Shown here piece after piece: positions 8,439 through 16,798 of a stretch of 64,000 bases of DNA. Position 1 is the stretch's first letter. Each line of letters opens with the position of its first letter. Where the stretch lies: positions 333,291 to 397,290 of the forward strand of contig NZ_KQ948551.1 of the NCBI RefSeq assembly GCF_001514125.1, written 5' to 3'. Both the position numbers and the translations under genes were made by a program. The notes under the pieces are model-generated. The model searched no databases. It had not been told where the DNA came from and was given only the letters and a program-made list of their open reading frames with translations. Source of the DNA: Streptomyces longwoodensis (lineage in GTDB: Bacteria; Actinomycetota; Actinomycetes; Streptomycetales; Streptomycetaceae).

Positions 8439-9178
8439 GGCTGGTTCTCTCCCTCGGGGGCCGGAGGCGGGGCGGCCTTCACTTTAGTCGCAGGGCCGTA
8501 CCGGGCCCACGCGTAGGCGAAGCCCAGGCCGAAGCCCACCACGTGCGCCAGGTACGCGACCCCCGGCCCCTGCGGGGAGCGGCTCGCGGCCAGCCACTGC
8601 AGCGCCGCCCAGAAGGGCAGGACCACCCAGGCCGGGAACCGCAGGGGCAGGAAGAACAGGAACGGCAGGAGACTGGTCACCCGTGCCCGGGGGAAGAGGA
8701 ACAGGAAGGCCCCCAGCACCGCCGAGATCGCCCCGGACGCTCCCACGAGCGGCTGTGCGGAGGAGGCGTTGGCGGCCGCGTAGCCCAGCAGCGCGAGGCA
8801 GCCGCAGCCCAGGTAGAAGAGGGTGAACTGCACCCGGCCCATGCGGTCCTCGGTCAGCGCTCCGAAGACGTAGAGGAAGAGCATGTTGCCCAGCAGGTGC
8901 ACCCAGCTGCCGTGCACGAAGAGGGCCGTGGCGGGGGTCAGCAGCGCCCGCGGGGCCCCCGCGAACAGCTCGGCCGGGACCACGCCCCAGCGCAGGAAGT
9001 AGGCCCGCTGCGCGGCGAGCAGCTCCCCGCCGGTGCCGTACGCCGGGTTCAGGCCCCCGGCCGGTCCCAGCACGAACAGCACGCAGCACAGCGCGATCAG
9101 TCCGTACGTCACCGGCGCCGACGGCCGGAGCACCGCCCGGCCCGCCGCGCCCACCAGGGCCCTGAAGTCGCCGACCAT
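8435..9178 (-). CDS. Rhomboid-family intramembrane serine protease
   Basis: A 247-residue membrane protein with about six helices. The rhomboid dyad is visible as Ser148 in GASGAIS and His211 in AHVVGFGLG; the His94 and Asn98 of HGSWVHLLGN form the oxyanion region. It cleaves membrane proteins within the bilayer; the substrate is unknown. I take the ATG at 9178. A much longer open frame exists, but it adds low-complexity residues typical of a shadow frame. It is co-transcribed with the RAM-domain gene, and an Ala/Pro/Glu-rich cytoplasmic tail closes the protein. Confidence 0.9.
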   Translation of the reverse strand: MVGDFRALVGAAGRAVLRPSAPVTYGLIALCCVLFVLGPAGGLNPAYGTGGELLAAQRAYFLRWGVVPAELFAGAPRALLTPATALFVHGSWVHLLGNMLFLYVFGALTEDRMGRVQFTLFYLGCGCLALLGYAAANASSAQPLVGASGAISAVLGAFLFLFPRARVTSLLPFLFFLPLRFPAWVVLPFWAALQWLAASRSPQGPGVAYLAHVVGFGLGFAYAWARYGPATKVKAAPPPAPEGENQP

Positions 9179-9373
9179 GACTACAGAGCATGACGTAACC
9201 GGACCGATCGGGACGGACCGCCTCGCCGCCGTGGACGGACGGGCGGCGAGTACCCGCCAGGCCGTAGGGTTACGAGCCACACGGCCGGGGCGCGCGAGCA
9301 CCACCCCGGGCGACGCGCCGGAAGAACACCATGAACGCCCCGAGCACCACACGAGAAGGAGCGGACGGTCACG

Positions 9374-9613
9374 ATGACGGTTCCCCTGCCGACCACCACG
9401 ACGCGGTGGCGCTGCACCCTCTGCGGCAACCTCACGCGCTTCGACGTGACCCGTTCGTCGAAGGTCGTGGAGTACGTCCACCTCGACCTGGCCGGTGAGC
9501 CGAGCGTCGAGGAACGCGAGGTGCTCAGTGAGACCATCGAGTCGGTGCGCTGCCGCTGGTGCAACGCCGTGGACCAGGTGGAACTCGTGGACAGGCCGGG
9601 CGCCGACTCCTGA
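9374..9613 (+). CDS. Small zinc-ribbon-like protein
   Basis: A 79-residue protein with two CXXC knuckles, WRCTLCGN near residues 12-18 and VRCRWCNA near residues 58-64, separated by a polar beta segment. This spacing suggests one zinc-ribbon fold. Conserved small proteins of this type occur next to the NYN-domain gene in Streptomyces, but their function is unknown. The ATG at 9374 follows GAGAAGGAGCGG. The next gene starts 67 bp downstream on the same strand, so they are likely one transcript. Confidence 0.8.
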   Translation: MTVPLPTTTTRWRCTLCGNLTRFDVTRSSKVVEYVHLDLAGEPSVEEREVLSETIESVRCRWCNAVDQVELVDRPGADS

Positions 9614-9680
9614 CCGGGAGCGGCCCCGCACAGGCGATCCCGGCAGCGGGATCCCGAGGACAGGCAGTGGGGTGTGACGG

Positions 9681-11024
9681 ATGGTGGAGACCGCAGGCGG
9701 GGGGCCGGGCGACGGCGCCGCTGAGGTGCTCGACCGTCCGCTGCCCGACGGCGTGCGCCGCCGGGTCGTCCAGATCGTCTCGGACGGCTTCGGCGGCCTG
9801 ACGCTCGGCGAACTGCCCGCGCAGTTGCGCCAGTACGCGCGGTTCGCGCCCAACCGGCGGGCCAAGTTCGCCGGCAACGCGATGGCGGCCGCGCTGGAGA
9901 CCGACCCGCTGTTCCGCCAGCGGATCGGGGAAAAGCTCAGGGAGGCGCAGCCGGAGCTGTCCGGCGCCCTCGACTCCGGCTCGCCGCCCCCGGCCGCGGA
10001 CCCGCTCGACGTGGCGGCCGCGGCCTACGTGCTGCGCCCCGCCGGCTGGGTGAAGCTGGTGACCGCGGCCGGCGAGGAGGCCCTGCGCGCGGACGCCGAG
10101 CGCGCCGACGAGGAGAGCCGCGCCGAGCTGGAGCGGCTGCGCGAGCAGCTGGACCGGTCCCGCGAGCAGACCCGTACGGAGACCGAGCGGCTGCGCACCG
10201 AGCTGGAGACGGCCCGCAAGGAGGCCGAGGCGCTCCACCGCAAGCTGCGGGCCGCCCTCAGCGACGTCAAGCGGGGCGAGGCCGCGCTGCGCAAGGCACA
10301 GGCCGAGATGGAGGCGGTGCGCTCCGAGGGGCAGGCGCAGGTGTCCGCCGCCGAGAGCGAGACCCGGCGCCTGAAGGCACGGCTCGCCGAGACCGAGGCC
10401 GCCCTGGAGGCCGGCCGCAAGGCCGCCCGCGAGGGGCGCAGCGTCGAGGACATGCGGGTGCGGCTGCTGCTGGACACCGTGCTGGACGCCGCCCAGGGGC
10501 TGCGCCGCGAACTGGCCCTGCCGCCGGTGTCGGTGCGCCCGGCGGAGACCGTGGACGCGGTCGAGCCGGGCCGGATGAGCCCCAAGGACATCGCCGCACG
10601 GGCGCTGTCCGAGCACGATCCGGCCATTCTCGACCAGCTGCTCGCGCTGCCCCAGGCGCACCTGGTGGTCGACGGCTACAACGTCACCAAGACCGGCTAT
10701 CCGCAGATGCCGCTGGAGAAGCAGCGGCTGCGGCTGCTCGGGCAGCTCTCGCAGCTCGCCGCGCAGACCGGCGCCGAGGTGACGTGCGTCTTCGACGGCG
10801 CGGAACTCGCCGCGCCCGTGCTGCTGGCCCCGCCACGGGGCGTGCGGGTGCTGTTCTCCAAGCCCGGGGTCACCGCCGACGAGCTGATCCGGCAGCTGGT
10901 GCGGGCCGAGCCGCCGGGCCGGCCGGTCATCGTCGCGTCCACCGACCGGGAGGTCGCCGACGGCGTCGCCCGGGTCGGTGCCCGACCGGTCGCTTCTGCG
11001 GTACTCCTGAAGCGGTTGTCCTGA
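9681..11024 (+). CDS. NYN-domain (PIN-like) putative RNase with coiled coil
   Basis: A 447-residue protein. The N-terminal 130 residues are helical and unassigned. Residues about 135-265 are an Arg/Glu/Ala-rich coiled coil. The C-terminal domain from about residue 325 is a YacP-type NYN domain: HLVVDGYNVTKTGYP carries the first acidic residue, TCVFDGAE the second and VIVASTDREVAD the third. YacP/Rae1-like proteins are ribonucleases, and the acidic residues suggest activity, but the RNA target is not known. The zinc-ribbon gene just upstream may be a partner. Confidence 0.85.
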   Translation: MVETAGGGPGDGAAEVLDRPLPDGVRRRVVQIVSDGFGGLTLGELPAQLRQYARFAPNRRAKFAGNAMAAALETDPLFRQRIGEKLREAQPELSGALDSGSPPPAADPLDVAAAAYVLRPAGWVKLVTAAGEEALRADAERADEESRAELERLREQLDRSREQTRTETERLRTELETARKEAEALHRKLRAALSDVKRGEAALRKAQAEMEAVRSEGQAQVSAAESETRRLKARLAETEAALEAGRKAAREGRSVEDMRVRLLLDTVLDAAQGLRRELALPPVSVRPAETVDAVEPGRMSPKDIAARALSEHDPAILDQLLALPQAHLVVDGYNVTKTGYPQMPLEKQRLRLLGQLSQLAAQTGAEVTCVFDGAELAAPVLLAPPRGVRVLFSKPGVTADELIRQLVRAEPPGRPVIVASTDREVADGVARVGARPVASAVLLKRLS

Positions 11025-11235
11025 AGAGCAAGTTCCGCGTTCAATGCCCGAATTGACGGCCGCACTGCGCAACGTAGCGTCAACCGACTCTCACTGGTCG
11101 TGAGTTGCTCGCAAATACTGTGTTGCGTGAGAGGTTTTTTTCTCTCCAGGATTTGAACTGATCACGATGAGGTCACTAGGGTCTGGGCTCGAACCTCCGA
11201 ACAGGTGATCCCTCACAGCAAGGAGTTCGCCTCCC

Positions 11236-12270
11236 GTGGCGTCCCATCGTCGACCCAAGCAGACCAGTCGCGCACGCGTGACCGTGCTGACCACCGCTGC
11301 TGCCGCCGCCGTCGTCCTGAGCTCCCAGGCCGCCAACGCCGCGCCGAGCGAGAAGCCCTCCAAGGACGAGGTCAAGACCAAGGTCGACAAGCTGTACGAG
11401 GAGGCCGAGCAGGCCACCGAGAAGTACAACGGCGCCAAGGAGAAGCAGGAGAAGCTCCAGAAGGAGATCTCCACCATCCAGGACAACGTCGCCCGCGGCC
11501 AGGAGGAGCTCAACGAGCTGCGCGACTCCATAGGCATGGCGGCGGCCGCCCAGTACCGCACCGGCAGCATCGACTCCTCGCTCCAGCTGTTCCTGTCGTC
11601 CGACCCGGACGACTACCTGGACAAGGCGTCCACCGCCGACCAGCTCAGCGCCCAGCAGGTCGAGGCGCTGAAGAAGATCCAGGAGAAGCAGCGCGAACTC
11701 GCGCAGGAGCGCTCCGAGGCGTCCGGCAAGCTCACGGACCTCGCCTCCACCCGCACCGAACTGGGCAAGAAGAAGAAGGAAGTCCAGGCCAAGCTCGCCG
11801 AGGCGCAGAAGCTCCTCAACAGCCTGACCGCCGCGGAGAAGGCCGAACTGGCCGCCGCCGACGCCCGCGCCAGCCGCTCCTCCACCACCCGCGTCGACCT
11901 CAGCGGCGCCACCGCCGGCTCCAGCCGCGCCATGGCCGCCTTCCAGGCCGCCCAGAGCAAGATCGGCTCGCCGTACGTCTACGGCGCCACCGGCCCGTCC
12001 TCCTTCGACTGCTCGGGCCTGACCTCCTGGGCCTACGCCCAGGCCGGTGTCGGCATCCCGCGTACCTCGCAGGCCCAGGCCAACGCCGGCACGCGCATCT
12101 ACAGCCAGAGCGACCTCCAGGTCGGCGACCTGGTCATCTTCTACGGCGACCTGCACCACGTCGGCTTCTACGCGGGCAACGGCCAGGTGCTGCACGCCCC
12201 GCGCACCGGCACCGTGGTGCGCTACGAGTCGATCAACAACATGCCGTTCCAGTTCGGCGTGCGGATCTGA
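11236..12270 (+). CDS. Secreted NlpC/P60 peptidoglycan hydrolase (first copy)
   Basis: A 344-residue exported protein. The signal peptide ends near SSQAANA-AP (residues 33-38). A long coiled coil (about 45-220) resembles the regulatory helices of RipA/PcsB-type hydrolases. A C-terminal NlpC/P60 domain has Cys259 in SSFDCSGLTSWAY and His308 in DLHHVGFYAG. It probably cuts D-Glu/mDAP bonds in wall peptides. The GTG at 11236 follows CAAGGAG. A second, similar gene follows directly, and a terminator separates the two. Confidence 0.93.
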   Translation: MASHRRPKQTSRARVTVLTTAAAAAVVLSSQAANAAPSEKPSKDEVKTKVDKLYEEAEQATEKYNGAKEKQEKLQKEISTIQDNVARGQEELNELRDSIGMAAAAQYRTGSIDSSLQLFLSSDPDDYLDKASTADQLSAQQVEALKKIQEKQRELAQERSEASGKLTDLASTRTELGKKKKEVQAKLAEAQKLLNSLTAAEKAELAAADARASRSSTTRVDLSGATAGSSRAMAAFQAAQSKIGSPYVYGATGPSSFDCSGLTSWAYAQAGVGIPRTSQAQANAGTRIYSQSDLQVGDLVIFYGDLHHVGFYAGNGQVLHAPRTGTVVRYESINNMPFQFGVRI

Positions 12271-12360
12271 CCCCTGCGCCGGCCAGGGTGCCGGCCGCGT
12301 CCAAGATCAGGACACGGCACCGCCCGAACGGGCGAATCACGTCCGCCCCAAGTGACCCCC

Positions 12361-12394
12361 CGCCCCGCCACTGACCTGCGTCAGTGGCGGGGCG
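12361..12394 (+). terminator. Intrinsic terminator between the two NlpC/P60 genes
   Basis: CGCCCCGCCACTGAC (12361-12375) pairs perfectly with GTCAGTGGCGGGGCG (12380-12394) over a 4-base loop. It lies about 90 bp after the first hydrolase and before the second, so the paralogues are probably separate transcripts. Confidence 0.85.
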
Positions 12395-12493
12395 TCACGT
12401 TCTGCGCCGAGCCGGGTCGTTGGTCCACCCCTGGTCGCGGGGCTACTGTCTGCCGCGTTTCCCCGTCCGCCAGTGGAAGGAGCGCGGCTTCCC

Positions 12494-13504
12494 GTGGGGT
12501 CCCACCGTCGCCCAGCACCGTCCGGGTTCGACCGCGGAGCCGCGACCGCGCTCTGCGCCATGTCGGCCGCCGCCGCGGCCCTCGGAGTCGTACCGGCCAC
12601 GGCCGCGCCGCACGACACCCGAGCCGAGGTCGACCGCCTCTACACGGAGGCCGAGAAGGCCACCGAGGCCTACAACAAGGCCGACGAACGCGCCGACACC
12701 CTGCGCCGGCAGGTGACCGACGCGCAGGACCGCATCGCCCGCCAGCAGCTGCGCATCAACGCGATGCGCGACCGGCTCGGTTCGCTCGCCGGCGCCCAGT
12801 ACCGGGCCGGCGGCCTCGACCCGTCCCTCGCCCTGCTGTTCTCCGACGACCCGGACGACTACCTCGACAAGGCGGCCGCCCTGGACCGGATCACCGCCCG
12901 CCAAGCGGGCGAACTCCGGGAGTTGCAGGACGCGATGCGCGACCTCGCCCAGGAGCGCGCCGAGGCCACCCGGCGGCTCGGCGAGCTGGAGCGCAGCCGC
13001 CGGGCGGTCGCCACCCACAAGCGGACCGTGGAGCGCAAGCTCGCCCGGGCCCGCCGGCTCCTGGACAGCCTGCCGTCGGCCGAGCGCGCCGCCTACGACC
13101 GGGCCTCCCGCTCGGGGCGCGACGGGATGGCCCTCCTGGGCGGCGAGGTGCCCGTCTCCGGCCGCGCGGCCGCCGCGGTGGCCGCCGCCCGCTCCGCCCT
13201 CGGCCGGCCCTACGTCTGGGGCGCCAACGGCCCCTCCGGGTTCGACTGCTCGGGCCTGATGCAGTGGTCGTACGCGCAGGCCGGTGTGGCCCTGCCGCGC
13301 ACCTCGCAGGCCCAGGCGCACGCCGGGCGCCGCGTGCCGCTGTCCCAGGCCCGGCCCGGTGACCTCGTCACCTACCGCTCCGACGCCAGCCACGTCGGCA
13401 TGTACGTCGGCAACGGGCGCGTCATCCACGCGCCCTACCCCGGCGCCCCGGTGCGCTACGACCCGGTCGGCATGATGCCGATCTCGTCCGTGACCCGCCC
13501 CTGA
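12494..13504 (+). CDS. Secreted NlpC/P60 peptidoglycan hydrolase (second copy)
   Basis: A 336-residue paralogue of the previous gene with the same layout: signal region (GSHRRPAPS... to PATAAP), coiled coil, and NlpC/P60 domain with Cys252 (GFDCSGLMQWSY) and His300 (ASHVGMYVG). Both begin GSHRRP/ASHRRP, which supports the GTG at 12494 as start over the longer in-frame GTG; AAGGAG lies about 12 bases upstream. The linker before the catalytic domain is shorter and more Arg-rich than in the first copy. The pair looks like an old tandem duplication. Confidence 0.93.
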   Translation: MGSHRRPAPSGFDRGAATALCAMSAAAAALGVVPATAAPHDTRAEVDRLYTEAEKATEAYNKADERADTLRRQVTDAQDRIARQQLRINAMRDRLGSLAGAQYRAGGLDPSLALLFSDDPDDYLDKAAALDRITARQAGELRELQDAMRDLAQERAEATRRLGELERSRRAVATHKRTVERKLARARRLLDSLPSAERAAYDRASRSGRDGMALLGGEVPVSGRAAAAVAAARSALGRPYVWGANGPSGFDCSGLMQWSYAQAGVALPRTSQAQAHAGRRVPLSQARPGDLVTYRSDASHVGMYVGNGRVIHAPYPGAPVRYDPVGMMPISSVTRP

Positions 13505-13577
13505 GCGCTTCCCCCGCCGTGAGTGACCGGTTCCCGTCCGGGGTCCGCCGCGGGCACCGCGCCGTACGATCGGGGGG

Positions 13578-14780
13578 ATGGCTGGTCGACGGCGGGTGCG
13601 CGGGTCCCACGTGGTGGTGCTGTGCCTGCTGCTCGTCGCCCTCGTGGGCTGTGGCGGCCGGCCGGCGACCGACACCGCGCGGGCCGACGTGCAGCGGCTG
13701 CTGGACCGGCGGGCGGCCGCCGTCCTCGCCCACGACGCCACCGCCTACGCCGGCACCGGCGCGGCCGACGGCTACGCGCGGGTGCGCGCCGTGCCGCTGG
13801 AGGACTTCTCGTACCGGGTGCGCGCCGTGCACGGCGACGGCGCCGCCCGCACCGCCGACGTCCGGCTGAGCTACCGCGTCCGGGGCTACGACCGGGCGCC
13901 CGTCACCGCGGGGCGCACGGTGCGCCTGGCCCGGGGCGCCGACGGCGGCTGGGCGGTGACGGCGGAGGCGCCCGCGCCCGGGGCGGGCGCCCAGCTGTGG
14001 GACCAGGGGACGGTGGACGTCGTGCGCGGGGAGCGCAGCCTGGTGATGGGCGTCGGGCAGTCCGGGGAGCGGCTGCGCACCTTCGCGGACCTGGCCGACC
14101 GGGCCGTGCCCGCCGTCTCGGCGGCCTGGGGCACCGGATGGGCGCTGCACGTGGTGGTGCTGGTGCCCAAGTCCCTGGACGGCATGGCCGCGGTGCTCGG
14201 CTCGCCCGCCTCCAGCTACCGGGGCATCGCCGCGGTCACCACCGGCGAGACCGGCGGACCGTCCCGGGCGCCCGCGGACCGGATCGTGGTCAACCCCGAC
14301 GCCTACGGGATGCTCGGCGCGGCCGGCCGGCAGGTCGTCCTCACCCACGAGACCACCCACGTCGCCACCCGCGCCCACACCAACGGGGCGACCCCGCTGT
14401 GGCTGTCCGAGGGGTACGCGGACTACGTCGGCTACCGCGGCACCGGTCGCACCCCGGCCGAGGTCGCGCCCGAGCTGGTGGGCGCCGTGGCCGGCGGGAA
14501 CGCCCCGGCGGCGCTGCCCGCCGACGCCGACTTCGGCTTCTCCGGGGACGCCGTGCGGCTGGCCGAGGCCTACGAGGGCGGCTGGCTGGCGTGCCGGATG
14601 ATCGCCGGGCGCTGGGGCGAGGAGCGGCTCGACGCCTTCTACCGGGCCGTCGGGGCGCACGGGAAGCGGGCCGGCGCGGTCGAGGGGGCCCTGCGCGACG
14701 TGCTGGGGACGAGCCTCGCGGACTTCACCGCCGACTGGCGCCAGTACGTGCACGACCAGCTGGCCGCCCCGGCCGGCTGA
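13578..14780 (+). CDS. Lipoprotein with gluzincin (HExxH) metallopeptidase motif
   Basis: A 400-residue lipoprotein: Arg-rich start, hydrophobic stretch and lipobox Leu-Val-Gly-Cys25. A zinc motif HETTH (His257-Glu258-Thr-Thr-His261) with Glu278 in WLSEGYADY gives the HExxH-x16-E pattern of gluzincins, so the metal site looks complete. The region before it (about 30-130) resembles an NTF2-like fold, which is an inference. The substrate is unknown. TACGAT ends 7 bases before the ATG, so the transcript may be leaderless. The gene is convergent with the PadR gene. Confidence 0.8.
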   Translation: MAGRRRVRGSHVVVLCLLLVALVGCGGRPATDTARADVQRLLDRRAAAVLAHDATAYAGTGAADGYARVRAVPLEDFSYRVRAVHGDGAARTADVRLSYRVRGYDRAPVTAGRTVRLARGADGGWAVTAEAPAPGAGAQLWDQGTVDVVRGERSLVMGVGQSGERLRTFADLADRAVPAVSAAWGTGWALHVVVLVPKSLDGMAAVLGSPASSYRGIAAVTTGETGGPSRAPADRIVVNPDAYGMLGAAGRQVVLTHETTHVATRAHTNGATPLWLSEGYADYVGYRGTGRTPAEVAPELVGAVAGGNAPAALPADADFGFSGDAVRLAEAYEGGWLACRMIAGRWGEERLDAFYRAVGAHGKRAGAVEGALRDVLGTSLADFTADWRQYVHDQLAAPAG

Positions 14781-14796
14781 CCGGGCCCGCGCGCGC

Positions 14797-15321
14797 TCAG
14801 CGCTCCAGCTCGGCGACCGCTTCCGTCAGCCACGCCACCTCCGCCGCCGTGGTGGCCCGGGCGACGCGCAGCACGCCCCGCCGGAACAGGTCCCCGGTGT
14901 CCTCGGCGCGCACGGGTGAGCCGTCGTCGTAGAAGAAGCTCGTGGGCGTCCGCAGGAAGTCCAGGCGGCGGCGCAGGACGGCCGCCTGCTCGCGGGGGTC
15001 GGGCAGGTGGCGCAGGAAGGCGAGGACGGTGTTGAAGCGGACCTGGTCGGAGATCTCCACCGGCTTGGGCGCGCGCAGCCGCTGAAGCAGGTCCGCGCGT
15101 CCGGCGTCCGTGAGGGACAGCACCCGGCGCGGGGCGGCGCCGGTGCCCTCCTCGGTGCGCTGGTCGAGCCGGCCGGCCGCGACCAGGCGGCTGATCGCCG
15201 GGTAGAGCGCCCCGTCGCTGACCGGGCGGACGTGGCCGGTCAGCGCCTTGATGCGCTCCTTGAGCTCGTAGCCGTGCAGGGGTCCCTCGGCGAGGAAGCC
15301 CAGGATCGACAGCTCCAGCAC
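14797..15321 (-). CDS. PadR-family transcriptional regulator
   Basis: A 174-residue repressor-like protein. The N-terminal winged helix (LSILGFLAEGPLHGYELKERI, then SDGALYPAISRL) is diagnostic of PadR; the C-terminal part is helical and mediates dimerisation. The GTG at 15321 follows GGAGG on the coding strand. It is divergent from a MATE transporter, and the shared intergenic region contains a three-unit operator array. By analogy with other PadR/transporter pairs it probably represses the transporter and itself until a toxic small molecule binds. Confidence 0.9.
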   Translation of the reverse strand: MLELSILGFLAEGPLHGYELKERIKALTGHVRPVSDGALYPAISRLVAAGRLDQRTEEGTGAAPRRVLSLTDAGRADLLQRLRAPKPVEISDQVRFNTVLAFLRHLPDPREQAAVLRRRLDFLRTPTSFFYDDGSPVRAEDTGDLFRRGVLRVARATTAAEVAWLTEAVAELER

Positions 15322-15371
15322 GCCGCCTCCTCCGTGTCGTTCGGCTCCCTTGCCGATGTCCCGACGGCCAT

Positions 15372-15416
15372 GGTACCTCTCTTCGAGGTACCTCTAATCG
15401 AGGTACCTCGTATCGA
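15372..15416. promoter_or_regulatory. Tandem operator array (likely PadR sites)
   Basis: Three 15-bp direct repeats of the form GGTACCTCNNNNCGA begin at 15372, 15387 and 15402. The second and third contain a perfect 10-bp palindrome, GAGGTACCTC (15385-15394 and 15400-15409). They lie in the 157-bp gap between the divergent padR and MATE genes. The 15-base spacing puts repeats about 1.4 helical turns apart. Confidence 0.75.
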
Positions 15417-15478
15417 GAGCGGTTCGAGAGCGGCGTTCCCCGAGCGGCGTTCCGCGAGCAGCCGCGTCCGGAGGACCC

Positions 15479-16798
15479 GTGAACAGCCACCGCAGACAGC
15501 TCGTCTCCCTCGCCCACCCCGTCTACTTCTCGCTCCTGGCCTCCGTGGCCTCCGGCATCGTCAACACGGTGTGGGTCTCCCGGCTCGGCGGGCCCGCGGT
15601 CGCCGCCGTCGCGGTCGCCACCACCACCGAGAACGTCCTGCTCGGCGTGGCGCTGGTCTTCGCCTCCGGGACCACCGTGCTGGTCGCGCACGCCCGGGGC
15701 GCTCGGGACCCGGCGGCGGTCCGGGCGGCCGTCCGGGGCGGCGTGGCGCTGTGCGCGGTGGTCACCCCGGTCGTCGCGGCCGGCGGCTTCCTGCTGCGCG
15801 AGCCGCTGGCCCGGCTGGTGCTGGGCGGGCACGCCGGGCCCGCCCTGCCGCTCGCCGTCGGCTACTTCGCGATTTCCCTGCCCGGTACGGCCGTCTTCTT
15901 CGCCCAGAACCTCGTCGACGGCCTCCTCAAGGGCGCCGGCGACACCCGGACCCCGATGCGGCTCGCCCTCCTCGCCAACGGCCTGGTCCTCGCCCTCGAC
16001 CCCTTCCTCATCCACCGCTACGGCGTCCGGGGCGCGGCCGTCTCCACCGTGCTGTGCCGCTGCGTGGCCCTGGCGGCGGGGCTGCTCGCCCTGCGCCGCA
16101 ACGCCCTGCTGCGGACCGCCTCCCGGACCCCGGCCGGTCACCGCGGCGCGCTGCGGCGCACGCTGCGGACCGGGCTGCCCATGTCCGCCGACTTCACCGT
16201 CCGCCAGGGCGGCACGCTGGTGCTCGTCGCGGTCGTGGCGCGGCTCGGGGTGACGGCGGTGGCCGCGTACGCCGTCGCCTACAAGGTCCTCCACGTCGCC
16301 ACCATGGCCTTCTACGCGGTGCGGCAGGCCGCCGCCATCCACACCGCGCACACCCGGGGCGCCGGGCGCGGGGGAGAGCGGCGGGCGATCGGGCGGGAGG
16401 CCGTGCTCCTCGCCGCGGCCGTCGGCCTCGTGGCGGCCGTCCTGCTCGCCGCGGGCGCCCCCTGGATCATGGCGGCGTTCGGCGTGGAGCCGGCCGTGGC
16501 CCGCGCGGGCGTGCTGTTCCTGCGCTGCGTCGGGCCGTACCTGCTGCTGATGGCCGGGTGCATCGCGCTCGGCGGGGTCTTCGAGGGCAGCGGGGGAGCG
16601 CCGGCCCTGCTGCGCGTCACCCTGCTCGGCACCGCCCTGCAACTGGCGCTGGCCCCGCTCCTGTCGGGCCTGGGGCTGCCGGGGATCTGCCTGGCGCTGG
16701 CGCTCGCCATGGCCGCCCAGTGCGCGGCGGTGGCCTGGCTGCTGCGGCGCGAGCGGCGTCAGGAGGACGCGGACGTCTCCCTGGTCCGGGCGGCCTGA
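15479..16798 (+). CDS. MATE-family multidrug efflux transporter
   Basis: A 439-residue membrane protein with about twelve helices in two related halves (the family pattern: start HPVYFSLLASVASGIVNTVWVSRLGG, and QNLVDGLLKGAGDTRTPM in the first half). MATE proteins export cationic drugs or metabolites using Na+ or H+. The GTG at 15479 follows GGAGGA. It is divergent from padR and likely under its control. Its 3' end overlaps the convergent glycosyltransferase gene by 40 bp. Confidence 0.9.
   Translation: MNSHRRQLVSLAHPVYFSLLASVASGIVNTVWVSRLGGPAVAAVAVATTTENVLLGVALVFASGTTVLVAHARGARDPAAVRAAVRGGVALCAVVTPVVAAGGFLLREPLARLVLGGHAGPALPLAVGYFAISLPGTAVFFAQNLVDGLLKGAGDTRTPMRLALLANGLVLALDPFLIHRYGVRGAAVSTVLCRCVALAAGLLALRRNALLRTASRTPAGHRGALRRTLRTGLPMSADFTVRQGGTLVLVAVVARLGVTAVAAYAVAYKVLHVATMAFYAVRQAAAIHTAHTRGAGRGGERRAIGREAVLLAAAVGLVAAVLLAAGAPWIMAAFGVEPAVARAGVLFLRCVGPYLLLMAGCIALGGVFEGSGGAPALLRVTLLGTALQLALAPLLSGLGLPGICLALALAMAAQCAAVAWLLRRERRQEDADVSLVRAA

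Noticed and set aside
11128..11148. GAGAG-GTTTTTTT-CTCTC near 11130, looking like a terminator
   Set aside because: The stem is only 5 bp and the Ts are in the loop, so it does not behave as an intrinsic terminator; noted only as an unusual T run upstream of the first NlpC/P60 gene.
11025..11235. Possible c-di-AMP (ydaO-type) riboswitch before the first cell-wall hydrolase
   Set aside because: Streptomyces wall hydrolase genes sometimes have one, but I could not find the conserved paired elements in these 211 bases.
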